This document shows positions 13,998 through 21,644 of a stretch of DNA of 21,685 nt, piece by piece. A program made the position numbers and the translations under genes. How positions within the stretch are numbered: the first letter of the stretch is position 1; every line of letters starts with the position of its first letter. The stretch lies in the IMG/VR virus record IMGVR_UViG_3300017748_000173, positions 1 through 21,685 of that record; one strand, 5' to 3'. Below the pieces are notes generated by a model, which ran no database searches, was not told the DNA's origin, and saw only the letters and a program-made list of their open reading frames with translations. Source of the DNA: a virus.

Positions 13998-14839
13998 TGG
14001 GATTAACCAATTACAATAAAGAAAGACCAATACTACTTACAGGAAAACACGGAACAGGTAAATCAACAAAAGCCAAGACCTTTGTAAATGACCCTGTGAT
14101 AATGTATGCAAATGACATTGATTTTGATGTAGGTTCCTTTCCAATTGAAAGGGGAATTATCATTGAAGATGTTCATTATAAGCCAGACAAAGAAGCGATT
14201 CTTGATATACTTCGCAGATTCAATGGTCAGATAGTTTTAACTTCTATTGACCAAAAATCCGTTCCAAAGAATATTGTAGCGATGTGTAAAATCAAAAGAG
14301 CCGGTAAAACCAACTTTCTATCTGAAAAATGTTCCAAGGTTGCTCCCAACTCCGAGCCTCCCTTTTCTTACGAGAGAGACACTTATTCTCTTTGTTATGA
14401 GTATTTGAAAGAGAGCAATCGTGATTTGATTAAAGACTTGCTTTTGTTCAATAAGCCAGCCGATACCCAGATTTTATCTTGGCTGTCGGAAAATATGCAC
14501 CCAAACAGGCTAATTTTTGTAGATGGTGTGGTTAAAAGGCGTTGGAGTCAGCGATATTTCTATGAAATGTTAGCATATTCCCATCAAGGAAACATGGCAG
14601 GTCGGCTAAATATGCCAAGAAGGAGACAGTATTCTAAAATACCGTTTCTTTCTCGCAAACTGGGTGTTAAAAACCCTGTTATACTGAATCAGTTATTAAA
14701 AGACCCAGAATTTAAAGAATGGGCAAAGAAAAAACTAACACACGCAGAGTGCCGACTTCTTAAAATCGGTGAAAAAAGAAAAAGAAAGAAAACAGACCCA
14801 ATAAGGGTTGAACAAAAATCTTTGGGGGATTATTTTTGA
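13997..14839 (+). CDS. P-loop ATPase with C-terminal PIP box; probable minimal RFC large-subunit analogue
   Basis: A 280-residue protein. Walker A GKHGTGKS is at 16-23 and a Walker B-like GIIIED at 53-58. The centre (120-260) is basic and helical. It ends with QKSLGDYF (273-280), an exact QxxLxxYF PCNA-interacting peptide at the extreme C-terminus, preceded by a KRKRKK linker. Archaeal RFC large subunits also end in a PIP box, and the RFC small subunit gene follows at 14984, so this may be a much shortened clamp-loader large subunit (cellular ones are about 400-550 residues). No SRC motif was seen, as expected for a large subunit. A clamp-tethered helicase or repair ATPase is the main alternative. 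Start ATG 13997 follows AAGGGGTAA. Confidence 0.7.
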   Translation: MGLTNYNKERPILLTGKHGTGKSTKAKTFVNDPVIMYANDIDFDVGSFPIERGIIIEDVHYKPDKEAILDILRRFNGQIVLTSIDQKSVPKNIVAMCKIKRAGKTNFLSEKCSKVAPNSEPPFSYERDTYSLCYEYLKESNRDLIKDLLLFNKPADTQILSWLSENMHPNRLIFVDGVVKRRWSQRYFYEMLAYSHQGNMAGRLNMPRRRQYSKIPFLSRKLGVKNPVILNQLLKDPEFKEWAKKKLTHAECRLLKIGEKRKRKKTDPIRVEQKSLGDYF

Positions 14840-14970
14840 AGCCTACCTGTAAAATGTATGAATGTCCTAATTGTTATACTGTAAGGATAGCATACACCAA
14901 AACATATTGTATGATTTGTAGAAGGTATTCCCATAAAGTAAAAATGCATGTAAAAGAATACATATTTTAA
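14836..14970 (+). CDS. Small zinc-ribbon protein (44 residues)
   Basis: Starts at TTG 14836 in a TTGA overlap with the preceding stop, with GGGGGAT upstream. The peptide has two knuckles, CPNC (10-13) and CMIC (25-28), about 12 residues apart, a classic minimal zinc ribbon, followed by a basic His/Lys tail. It sits between the putative clamp-loader subunits. Too short for usual gene cut-offs but well supported by the cysteine spacing and junction. A nucleic-acid-binding role is likely for this fold; the partner is unknown. Confidence 0.65.
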   Translation: MKPTCKMYECPNCYTVRIAYTKTYCMICRRYSHKVKMHVKEYIF

Positions 14971-14983
14971 AGGAGAGATATAA

Positions 14984-15895
14984 ATGCTATGGACAGAAAA
15001 ATATAGACCAAAAACAATTAAAGAATTAAAAGGACAAGAACATTTTGTCATGGATGCTAGAAGTTGGATTGAAGAAAAAGATGTTCCTAATCTTCTATTA
15101 TACGGAAATCCTGGAACTGGTAAAACAGGAGCAGGAATGGTTATAGCAAGAGAAGTATTAGGTGATAATTTCAATGATAACTTTATTGAAGTAAATGCTT
15201 CAGATGATAGGCGTTTAGAAACTGTGCGAACTACTATCAAGAATTATGCTCAAAGCGGAACTATCGGTGATGTTCCGTTTAGAATGATGCTTCTTGATGA
15301 GATGGATGGTATGACTACTGATGCCCAAAATGCTTTGAAGAGAATCATGGAGAGATATTCAAGCAATATTCGTTTTATCATTACTTGTAATGATAGAAAT
15401 AAAATCATATTTGCGCTTCAAAGCAGGTGTGCAAACTATCATTTCAAACCTCTATCTAATGAGGTCATGCTTGATGTATTACAATCAATTCTTAAGCGTG
15501 AAGAAATAACCCGATTTACCGCAGACGAGATGAAGCCCTTTATATACTCTCTTCACGGTGATTTAAGACGAGGGATAACCGAACTGCAAGCGGCTAAAGC
15601 AAGCAATTCCCCTCTATCAAAACAACTTGAAATCGGTTTGACTGAATATAACGAATTGTTAATTTTAATCACAAATAAAAATGCAAATGCTCTCAGCAAA
15701 GTTCACGATTTCTTGTATGATGGTAAGTCAGTAAGAGATATTTGTATTGGTTTGCACGACGCAGTTATTAATGCAGAAAATCTGGATTCAACAACGAAAT
15801 TTAAATTCCTACGGACATTAGGCGAAAGCGAATGGCGTTCTAACACAATGACCCCGAAAGTGTTGGTATCATGGATGATGGGTCAATTACTATAA
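14984..15895 (+). CDS. Replication factor C small subunit (clamp loader ATPase)
   Basis: A 303-residue AAA+ ATPase that loads the sliding clamp onto primed DNA. It opens with LWTEKYRPKTIKELKGQE, typical of RFC small subunits (RFC box II). Walker A is GNPGTGKT (41-48), Walker B LLDEMD (103-108), sensor 1 ITCND (133-137), the Arg-finger SRC motif at 147-149 and a sensor 2-like GDLRRG near 191. Cellular homologues are about 320 residues, so it is complete. AAAGGAGAGAT precedes the start. It would act with the clamp at 18280 and probably with the PIP-box protein at 13997. Confidence 0.95.
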   Translation: MLWTEKYRPKTIKELKGQEHFVMDARSWIEEKDVPNLLLYGNPGTGKTGAGMVIAREVLGDNFNDNFIEVNASDDRRLETVRTTIKNYAQSGTIGDVPFRMMLLDEMDGMTTDAQNALKRIMERYSSNIRFIITCNDRNKIIFALQSRCANYHFKPLSNEVMLDVLQSILKREEITRFTADEMKPFIYSLHGDLRRGITELQAAKASNSPLSKQLEIGLTEYNELLILITNKNANALSKVHDFLYDGKSVRDICIGLHDAVINAENLDSTTKFKFLRTLGESEWRSNTMTPKVLVSWMMGQLL

Positions 15896-15921
15896 AAAAA
15901 ACAAAAAAAAGGTGAAAAAAA

Positions 15922-17127
15922 ATGGATATGAAAAACCAAATTGAAGAAGGCGCAAAGGTCATTGGCTTGAGCGTTGAAGAAGCGACGAACAAATTGGAAG
16001 AGATTTGTTCTGAAAACGGCATTGAAACAACAAACCCTATCGCATTGGGTCTTTGGAGAAACTTTGTCGCAAATACCCGACGAGCGCAAAAGTCTGGTGA
16101 TGAGGCAAAAACAAATGATTCTTTCTACAAGAGTGCATTTGGATTCTTTGTTTCTCTTGATGCACCGAGAGATATGATGAGTTGGAACCGAAATCAAGCA
16201 AAAGAAGAATATCTTCGTGATGCTGATAATGCTCTTGAAAAGGGGATTGTAGCAGTAGCAACAGAAAACGCTCTTGGTAAATTCACAGTTTCCCGATTCT
16301 TTAAGGGAACCTATGAAGAAAAGATTGTTTCAAAGTTGCCTGACGGTGCAGAAACTCTTGAAGATGGAAGAGTCTATATTCCTCTTGATTCAACAGAAAC
16401 TTACATGAATGGTGGAAAGAACGATGCTTTCGGAAAGCCACTTCCAAAGGAACAGTTCCGCCGAACTGGTATTTTCTTTGGTCAAATAGGAAATGGTGAA
16501 ATGAAATCATATTTCTTTTCTTACAAGAATCAAGGTGGAGTTGATTTTGCACCAAACACTTTTGAATGGTGTCATTTCTTGTGTGTTCTTTCAAATGATG
16601 AAACCTCTCTTTACGGTGCAAAAGATTTGACTTTTAGTAGTCTTACTATGAATGCTGAAATGGAGAAGGAAAATGATTTGTATCGTGATATGGATTCATT
16701 TGACTTTGAAAGTTGCTTGCGAGATAACTTTGAAAAGCATCTTTATCCACTTGTTGAAATGGAAAGAGCGCATATTGAGATGCAATCACAGGCTTCAAGA
16801 GAGCGTTTCGTCATTACTGATGGAACGGTGTGCAATATGAACATGACTCCAACAAAGAACGGAAACCGAATTATCAACTTAACAGACTTGAATGCTGAAA
16901 TCTCTTATGATGATGATGCAATCACTACCTGTTGGATTCCTGAGCATTTGACTCTTGATTTCGGTATTGGTTCTTCTGTAATCGTTGTTGGCCGAACAAG
17001 CCAACGAACAACTGATGAAGGGGTTGAACCAATCACTATCAATGTAGCAGGTCTATATTGTGTGATTCGTCATGGTTCTGCTGTTGAAGTTGCTCAACCT
17101 GTTGAAGAGGACTTTGACTGGTTTTGA
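15922..17127 (+). CDS. Probable single-stranded DNA-binding protein (RPA-like, OB fold)
   Basis: A 401-residue protein placed between clamp loader and recombinase genes. The N-terminal 70 residues are helical; the middle is beta-rich; residues about 310-385 (NRIINLTDLNAEISY, WIPEHLTLDF, SSVIVVGRTSQ, INVAGLYCVI) look like an OB fold. The C-terminus is acidic and ends EEDFDWF, like the partner-binding tails of bacterial SSB, T4 gp32 and T7 gp2.5 that end in aromatic residues. I infer ssDNA binding at the viral fork; no clear signature motif makes this certain. The start has GGTGA in an A-rich leader (15896-15921). The only sizeable non-coding gap of the window follows, with RNA hairpins. Confidence 0.6.
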   Translation: MDMKNQIEEGAKVIGLSVEEATNKLEEICSENGIETTNPIALGLWRNFVANTRRAQKSGDEAKTNDSFYKSAFGFFVSLDAPRDMMSWNRNQAKEEYLRDADNALEKGIVAVATENALGKFTVSRFFKGTYEEKIVSKLPDGAETLEDGRVYIPLDSTETYMNGGKNDAFGKPLPKEQFRRTGIFFGQIGNGEMKSYFFSYKNQGGVDFAPNTFEWCHFLCVLSNDETSLYGAKDLTFSSLTMNAEMEKENDLYRDMDSFDFESCLRDNFEKHLYPLVEMERAHIEMQSQASRERFVITDGTVCNMNMTPTKNGNRIINLTDLNAEISYDDDAITTCWIPEHLTLDFGIGSSVIVVGRTSQRTTDEGVEPITINVAGLYCVIRHGSAVEVAQPVEEDFDWF

Positions 17128-17208
17128 TTGAGTTAGACTCAATTGTGTAGCCGTTGGCGTTAATGACGGTCAAAAAGGTGCGAAGCCTTTCCCTTTGGAG
17201 GGAAAAAT
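17126..17208 (+). promoter_or_regulatory. Structured intergenic RNA: four hairpins, the last overlapping a ribosome site
   Basis: In a window where genes otherwise touch, these 81 non-coding bases stand out. Seen: ATTGAGT-TAG-ACTCAAT (17127-17143, perfect 7-base stem); CCGTT/GACGG (17151-17155 with 17165-17169, one G-U pair); AAAGG/CCTTT (17174-17178 with 17186-17190); TTTCCC/GGGAAA (17188-17193 with 17200-17205). The last two share bases 17188-17190 and so exclude each other. The GGAGGG ribosome site of the next gene (17197-17202) lies in the loop and arm of the last hairpin, so a switch between the two could open or close translation. It could be a terminator-like 3' end of the ssDNA-binding gene, an autoregulatory leader, or a small RNA. 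No TATA-like element is seen inside. Confidence 0.5.
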
Positions 17209-17460
17209 ATGGAAAATTTATACAATAAAAGATATTTAATTAAAAGTAATAGTTATATGATTGATTTATTCAATGTTGATTTTATTACTTGGAAAGAAAA
17301 CGAAAATGAGACAGGAACCTATTGGGTTAAACTTCACATTGGAACGAAGGAAGCCCGATATGTCTGTTCGTCTTTAGAAGAACTACATGATTTGATTAAA
17401 TCATGGACTCGTCTAAGGGGAGAAGAAATTGAAATTGAAGAGGAAGACTTAATTTGGTGA
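17209..17460 (+). CDS. Unrecognised acidic 83-residue protein
   Basis: ATG 17209 lies seven bases after GGAGGG, which is part of the hairpin described for 17126-17208. The protein has several beta-like segments (RYLIKSNSYMIDLF, TYWVKLHIG, ARYVCSS) and one helix (LEELHDLIKSW), and ends with an acidic run (EEIEIEEEDLIW). It looks like a small single-domain alpha/beta protein. No family recognised. It is followed after four bases by the RecA-like gene, so it may be expressed with recombination or replication genes. Confidence 0.75.
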   Translation: MENLYNKRYLIKSNSYMIDLFNVDFITWKENENETGTYWVKLHIGTKEARYVCSSLEELHDLIKSWTRLRGEEIEIEEEDLIW

Positions 17461-17464
17461 TAAT

Positions 17465-18283
17465 ATGGGATTAACTAGTGGAAAAAAGATTGAAGTTGAT
17501 GAAGGAATGGTGAACAACGCAAGAGTTGTTGCATTCAAGAATAAGTTAGCAAAGCAAACAGAAGGAAGACTGGCTAGAAATAATCGTCTTATCTGTGGTA
17601 TTTGGGGAGAACCAAAAACTGTTAAAAGCGGTTTGGCTCTTGATTTTCCAGATAAGCAAATTTATGTTCTTGACTGGGATGATGGTTGCGAACCAACATG
17701 GCGACAAAACCATGAAATGACCGACAGGATTACTCTTTGGAATCCCGAAGTGCGAAACAAAAACGGTGAATTAGATATTCAAAAGTCGGAAGCAAATTCC
17801 GAAGATTTTGTTTTGTTTGTAAAGTCAAAGATTGAAGAGGGTGAAGATGTTCTTTTTGTTTTTGATGGTGTGGATAAATGGCTTGATTGTTGCACTTTGC
17901 ATGTGACGGGCTCTTCAAAAATTGGAAAGCCACAAAAGATGAAGTTTGAATGGGGTAAGAGAAATGCTCCCTTTTATTCTCTTTTGATGATGTGTAAGAA
18001 CCTTAACTGCGACCAAATCTACATTACTCATTCAAAGGCTGATTATGGAGCAACCGGAGAAGTAGTCGGTTCTAAACCAAATTGGCATAACTGGGGAGAC
18101 TATCTGCATCAAATCATTTCAACCCGAAGAACCCGCAAAAAGAACGATGTTGTGTATAAGGCTGAATTACTCAGCAGTAAAACCAATACGGCTCTTGTAG
18201 GAAAGTCTTGGGAATCATTGACCGTTGGTGGCGGAAATGTTTCTTGGGACGGTATTCCTGAAATGCGGGAGGGAAAGATTTGA
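17465..18283 (+). CDS. Sak4/RecA-like ATPase with altered Walker A
   Basis: A 272-residue RecA-fold ATPase of the phage Sak4 / AAA_24 type. The nucleotide loop is GEPKTVKS (48-55), Walker B is VLFVFD (129-134), and YITHS (186-190) is a plausible motif-3 strand end. Related enzymes have GPPKSGKT; here the Gly before Lys-Ser is Val53, while Lys54 and Ser55 remain. Sak4-type proteins support single-strand annealing recombination and work with SSB, and the gene for the probable ssDNA-binding protein lies two genes upstream. Start ATG 17465 follows TTGGTGATAAT. It overlaps the clamp gene by four bases (TTGA). Confidence 0.82.
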   Translation: MGLTSGKKIEVDEGMVNNARVVAFKNKLAKQTEGRLARNNRLICGIWGEPKTVKSGLALDFPDKQIYVLDWDDGCEPTWRQNHEMTDRITLWNPEVRNKNGELDIQKSEANSEDFVLFVKSKIEEGEDVLFVFDGVDKWLDCCTLHVTGSSKIGKPQKMKFEWGKRNAPFYSLLMMCKNLNCDQIYITHSKADYGATGEVVGSKPNWHNWGDYLHQIISTRRTRKKNDVVYKAELLSSKTNTALVGKSWESLTVGGGNVSWDGIPEMREGKI

Positions 18284-19044
18284 AATTTACAATAGATAGT
18301 GAACAATTAGAAAAAGCATTAACCAAAGTTCAAATGAAAGGAAAAGGTATTAGTGGAAGCGGATTCGGGAATACGAATCTTGGAAACTATGCTTCTCTAT
18401 ATTTGGAAGGTAATGTTCTTTCTATTTGGAACGGCAATAATACTGTTGCCGTTAAATTAAATTTGACAGTTGAAGGTGAAGAAGATGGTATTGTCGTCAT
18501 TGATACTACGAAAGTTGCTCCGTATCTTAAATCATTCAAGGATGAAGTAAAGTTTGTAGTTGGAGATTTTATTCAATTGACTACGGAAAACAGAAAAGCA
18601 TCTATTCCTTTGGTGGTTCGCCATCCTCAAGGAGATTCCATTCTAAGAATGCGTGGTCTATTGAATCATGTAAGTTATGAGGTTCAACCTCAAATGCTTT
18701 TTACTTTTGGTAAATCAAAGTTTGAAGCAGGTATTAGTCTTACGCAAAACCAATTGCTAAAAGCAATCAAGAATTGTGAGTTGGTAAAAACGGGAGTATA
18801 TAAATTCAATTACCATGAACAGATTCTTTCAGTATCATCAAGAGATGGAACGAGCAACAAATACGAAGAAACCGTTTCTCCTGTATTTCAATTAGGGGAA
18901 TCAGCAACCGTTGAATTTAGCGGGCCTTTGTATTCTTTGTTTGAGAAAGAACAAATGGTAAATGTTTATTTGAAAGATGACTTCCCTATTCTTATGGTAG
19001 CGGAAGATAGAATGTTAGTGAAAGCACCACAAATTAACGGGTGA
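18280..19044 (+). CDS. Sliding clamp (PCNA/DnaN fold)
   Basis: A 254-residue protein, the size of a PCNA monomer. It starts KFTIDSEQLEKALTKV, a typical first strand-helix of clamp domains, and ends with DFPILMVAEDRMLVKAPQ, matching the C-terminal strands of PCNA (usually ending in 'lAPri'). The middle has repeated beta strands and two helices facing the ring interior (TTKVAPYLKSF, TQNQLLKAIKNC). It would tether the polymerase and PIP-box proteins to DNA. The start is TTG 18280 in a TTGA overlap with GGGAGGG upstream. Neighbours (clamp loader, polymerase) strongly support the call, which is otherwise from fold-level similarity. Confidence 0.85.
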   Translation: MKFTIDSEQLEKALTKVQMKGKGISGSGFGNTNLGNYASLYLEGNVLSIWNGNNTVAVKLNLTVEGEEDGIVVIDTTKVAPYLKSFKDEVKFVVGDFIQLTTENRKASIPLVVRHPQGDSILRMRGLLNHVSYEVQPQMLFTFGKSKFEAGISLTQNQLLKAIKNCELVKTGVYKFNYHEQILSVSSRDGTSNKYEETVSPVFQLGESATVEFSGPLYSLFEKEQMVNVYLKDDFPILMVAEDRMLVKAPQING

Positions 19045-19049
19045 TAATA

Positions 19050-20717
19050 ATGATTGTTAATAAAATGAATGATGGAATGAGAATATACAAAGCATGGAGA
19101 GAGAACGATGAAAGAAAGTATGAAATGGTTAATTTCAGACCATATTTCTTTGTGGATGAAGAGGCTACTGAATTTCCTAGTTATTCGCCAAGTAAATATA
19201 TCACTAGGGATTTTGAGTATCTTCGTGGCAACTGGACTAATCTTGAAGGAAAGCCATTAAAGAAAGTCTTTGTTGAGAATGCAAACGATATTCGTAATGC
19301 AAAGAAGATGTGGAATGAAACCTATGAAGCAGATGTTCCTTTGCATTTTCGGTATTGTGTTGATGAGTTAGATGAAATGCCCGAATATAAACTGCGTAAG
19401 TGGTATTGGGATATGGAATGGCAACAGGGTGGAGAATACCACGATAAGATTACTACTATTGTAATGTATGATAATTACGATAAGGAATACTATCAATGGG
19501 TTTGGTTCCCCGACCAAGAACCCTATGATGGCTTCAAAGCCTCCACCGATAAAGCACAGCATCTATCGGTCTTTAATACAGAAAAAGAAATGCTTGAGTC
19601 TTTTATGACTACAATGATTGTAAAAGACCCAGATATGTTAATTGCTTGGTTTGGTCATTTTGCTGATTTACCGAAGTTATTTGAACGGGCGTGTGCCGTG
19701 GGTCTTGACCCCCGCATCATCTCTCCAATTGGCTCCGTTAAGGGCGTTAAGAAGGTCAAGGATGGCTTTTCTTTCGCTTATGGTGAAAGTGGATTCTCGC
19801 CCATTGAACAGCCCATAGGGGGCCGCATAACCCTCTCGTTAGACCTTGCTTTTGAAAGACAATGGAATGACAGCCAAAGAGGAACATTACCTTCTTTATC
19901 ACTTGATTACATCGGAGAGACTGTTCTTAACAAAAAGAAATTGGTTTCTGAGAAGTTTCCAGACGCTAACGAATTTTATCGTAAGGCTTGGTTAGAAGAT
20001 ACAGCAACTTATCTTAAGTATGCTTTGAGAGATGTTGAATTGATGGTTGAGATTGATGAAAAGAATTTTTGTAGTGAGGCGATTCTTTCACTTCAAAGGT
20101 TATTGAAAGCACCCTTTGATGCTTGTTTCTATGCTTCTCATATGGGTTCAATCTATTTTATGCGAAACGCTACTTGGAAAGCACCAACAGGAAAAAAGGT
20201 TGATGAACGCAAAGAATACGAAGGTGCGATGATTTATGACCCTCTTAGTGAAGAAACAAATGGATTACATTTGAATGTAGCCGCTTTTGATTTTGCTGGT
20301 CTATACCCTTCAATGATGATTGCTCGCAATATTAGTTGGGAAACAAAATCAAAACAACCAACAGAATTTGCTGTGAACATTCTTACACCAAGAGATTTTA
20401 GTGAAGTTAAATACCAAGATATGCTTTACTATAAGACAGATAAACTCGGACTCCTACCGAGAGCCGTTCTTGAATTGAAGGAGTTGCGAAATGAATATAA
20501 GCGACTTATGTATCAAGCACAAAAGGAGAACAATGGCGAGTATGCAAAGTGGTATAACAATCAAATGGCAGTAAAACGATTAATGGCTTCTTTCTATGGT
20601 ATTGTTGCCTTTCAAGGGTTTGGTTGGGCTGATGTAGATTTAGCCGCAAGTATTACAGCAAGTGCAAGAGAAGCAATTCGTTTAGCGGCATTTAAGGCTA
20701 AGGAGATGAAAGAATGA
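19050..20717 (+). CDS. polB: Family B DNA polymerase, N-terminal part (exonuclease, motifs A and B)
   Basis: A 555-residue N-terminal portion of a split replicative polymerase. Exonuclease site: WDME (Asp121, Glu123), WFGHFAD (Asp206; the usual Asn of Exo II is not evident) and YALRD (Tyr324, Asp328). Polymerase motif A DFAGLYPS (414-421) and motif B KRLMASFYG (509-517, Ala where Asn is common) are present. It stops after AAFKAKEMKE, exactly where a continuous polymerase would run on into KVVYGDTDS. Motif C is instead in a separate gene at 21645. The stop is clean, with no intein splicing motif. ATG 19050 was chosen over GTG 19041 because GGTGATAAT precedes it. The next gene overlaps by four bases. 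Confidence 0.95.
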   Translation: MIVNKMNDGMRIYKAWRENDERKYEMVNFRPYFFVDEEATEFPSYSPSKYITRDFEYLRGNWTNLEGKPLKKVFVENANDIRNAKKMWNETYEADVPLHFRYCVDELDEMPEYKLRKWYWDMEWQQGGEYHDKITTIVMYDNYDKEYYQWVWFPDQEPYDGFKASTDKAQHLSVFNTEKEMLESFMTTMIVKDPDMLIAWFGHFADLPKLFERACAVGLDPRIISPIGSVKGVKKVKDGFSFAYGESGFSPIEQPIGGRITLSLDLAFERQWNDSQRGTLPSLSLDYIGETVLNKKKLVSEKFPDANEFYRKAWLEDTATYLKYALRDVELMVEIDEKNFCSEAILSLQRLLKAPFDACFYASHMGSIYFMRNATWKAPTGKKVDERKEYEGAMIYDPLSEETNGLHLNVAAFDFAGLYPSMMIARNISWETKSKQPTEFAVNILTPRDFSEVKYQDMLYYKTDKLGLLPRAVLELKELRNEYKRLMYQAQKENNGEYAKWYNNQMAVKRLMASFYGIVAFQGFGWADVDLAASITASAREAIRLAAFKAKEMKE

Positions 20718-20953
20718 GTTCACAATTAAATAAATTACCGCCGCATGAAGGTCTAGGAGATATTGTATTACAAGAAGCCGAAGAAGAAACAGGCGATATT
20801 CCTTTTTACAGACCATGTTTATATCGTTGGAGTAAAGAAGAAATGTTGGCATACGAAACTAAAAATGATAGAAGTTATTTTGATTGGTGTGTTTATGGCT
20901 ATAATCCTATTTATGGGGTAAAGGCATGGATAGTAAAGGAGATGGAAATATGA
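20714..20953 (+). CDS. Unrecognised acidic 79-residue protein in the polymerase split
   Basis: First of five small genes between the polymerase parts. It starts in an ATGA overlap with the polB stop, behind AAGGAG. The N-terminal 30 residues are acidic and probably flexible; the rest is aromatic-rich (RPCLYRWSKEEM, SYFDWCVYGYNP), with two isolated Cys, and looks like a small folded domain. No motif recognised. Coupled translation with polB suggests co-production with the polymerase and perhaps binding to it, which is inference. Confidence 0.7.
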   Translation: MSSQLNKLPPHEGLGDIVLQEAEEETGDIPFYRPCLYRWSKEEMLAYETKNDRSYFDWCVYGYNPIYGVKAWIVKEMEI

Positions 20954-21174
20954 ATAAATTTTTACAAAAGTGGATTGATGAACTTATACCTGAAATGCAA
21001 GATGGATTCTCTGCAAATCAGATGAAAGACAGACTTCTTGACTATGGTAAGACTCTTAAGTATCTTGAGAATACTACCAGCATTGGTTCCTATTTATCTA
21101 AACATCGGAACCTTTTAACCGTCATTGACCAAAAAAATAAAAGAACTTATTGGAGGATTTTAGATGAAAACTAA
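20950..21174 (+). CDS. Small winged-helix-like protein (74 residues)
   Basis: ATG 20950 is preceded by GGAGATGG; an in-frame ATG at 20926 is less well placed. The order helix (MNKFLQKWIDELIPEM), FSANQMKDRLLDYG (helix 2), a likely recognition helix TSIGSYLSKHRNL, then a hairpin LLTVIDQKNKRTYWRI fits a winged helix-turn-helix. It probably binds DNA. It lies in the gap that splits the polymerase gene, so it may be cargo or a regulator. Fold assignment is by pattern only. Confidence 0.68.
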   Translation: MNKFLQKWIDELIPEMQDGFSANQMKDRLLDYGKTLKYLENTTSIGSYLSKHRNLLTVIDQKNKRTYWRILDEN

Positions 21175-21337
21175 ATATATTACAGTTAAGGTGTCTTATG
21201 ACACAGAAGAAACATGGGATATTACTATGCAAGAAGTGAAAGAGATATTTCAAATGATGAATAATCTTAAGCGCAACGCTATCATTGTTGATATAGAGCA
21301 AGGAGCGAATGAAAATGATGATGGACAGAACGAATGA
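21164..21337 (+). CDS. Small unrecognised 57-residue protein
   Basis: ATG 21164, seven bases after GGAGGATT, overlaps the winged-helix gene by 11 bases. The peptide has a beta strand (KYITVKVSYDT), a helix (MQEVKEIFQMMNNLKR), a second strand (NAIIVDIEQ) and an acidic polar tail. This could be a tiny beta-alpha-beta domain. No family recognised. It overlaps the next gene by 29 bases. Confidence 0.6.
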   Translation: MKTKYITVKVSYDTEETWDITMQEVKEIFQMMNNLKRNAIIVDIEQGANENDDGQNE

Positions 21338-21446
21338 ATTGCTGGAGGAATTGTTGATGATGATTAATAGAAGCAATAAGATTTTGATGATGGTGAATGT
21401 CGTCAATATCGCAACAATTATTACCTTACTGGTGGTGGTATTATGA
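21309..21446 (+). CDS. Tail-anchored membrane peptide (45 residues)
   Basis: ATG 21309 follows AAGGAG by about four bases; ATG 21315 is an alternative. The N-terminal half is a charged, Met- and Leu-rich helix (RTNELLEELLMMINRSNK) and residues 27-45 form a hydrophobic helix (MMVNVVNIATIITLLVVVL) reaching the C-terminus, so the peptide is likely membrane-anchored with most of it in the cytoplasm. This is the only clear membrane segment in the window. It overlaps the next start by four bases. Holin-like or membrane-tethering roles are possible but unsupported. Confidence 0.58.
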   Translation: MKMMMDRTNELLEELLMMINRSNKILMMVNVVNIATIITLLVVVL

Positions 21447-21640
21447 AAGAAGAAAAAATATATTTTGAAACACTAAAAGAAATTAAGAAAATGAAAGAAC
21501 AGATTGCTGATGAAATGGATTCTTTGTATCTTGACATACAAAATCTTAAGAATCTAAAATATCAAATTATGGAATTACAAGAAGAAGTAGCAAAATTAGC
21601 AGGTGTCCCTGTTGGAATGTTATTTGCATACCGAGCGTGA
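21443..21640 (+). CDS. Small coiled-coil protein (65 residues)
   Basis: Starts in an ATGA overlap behind GGTGGTGG. Residues 5-53 are one long amphipathic helix with a heptad-like pattern of Ile, Leu and Met among Lys and Glu (LKEIKKMKEQIADEMDSL, then LQEEVAKLAG), a probable coiled coil, ending VPVGMLFAYRA. It is the last gene before the polymerase C-terminal part, separated by four bases. A dimerising partner of the membrane peptide upstream is conceivable, by position only. Confidence 0.68.
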   Translation: MKEEKIYFETLKEIKKMKEQIADEMDSLYLDIQNLKNLKYQIMELQEEVAKLAGVPVGMLFAYRA

Positions 21641-21644
21641 TAAA

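Noticed and set aside
15891-15921. TATAAAAA at 15891-15898 as a promoter for the ssDNA-binding gene.
   Set aside because: A start about 25 bases downstream would fall on or past the GGTGA site at 15911-15915, and the BRE side is not purine-rich. The A-rich run may just be leader sequence.
17163-17228. A 21-codon frame (ATG 17163) as a leader peptide in the intergenic gap.
   Set aside because: No ribosome site before it, and it runs into the next gene in another frame.
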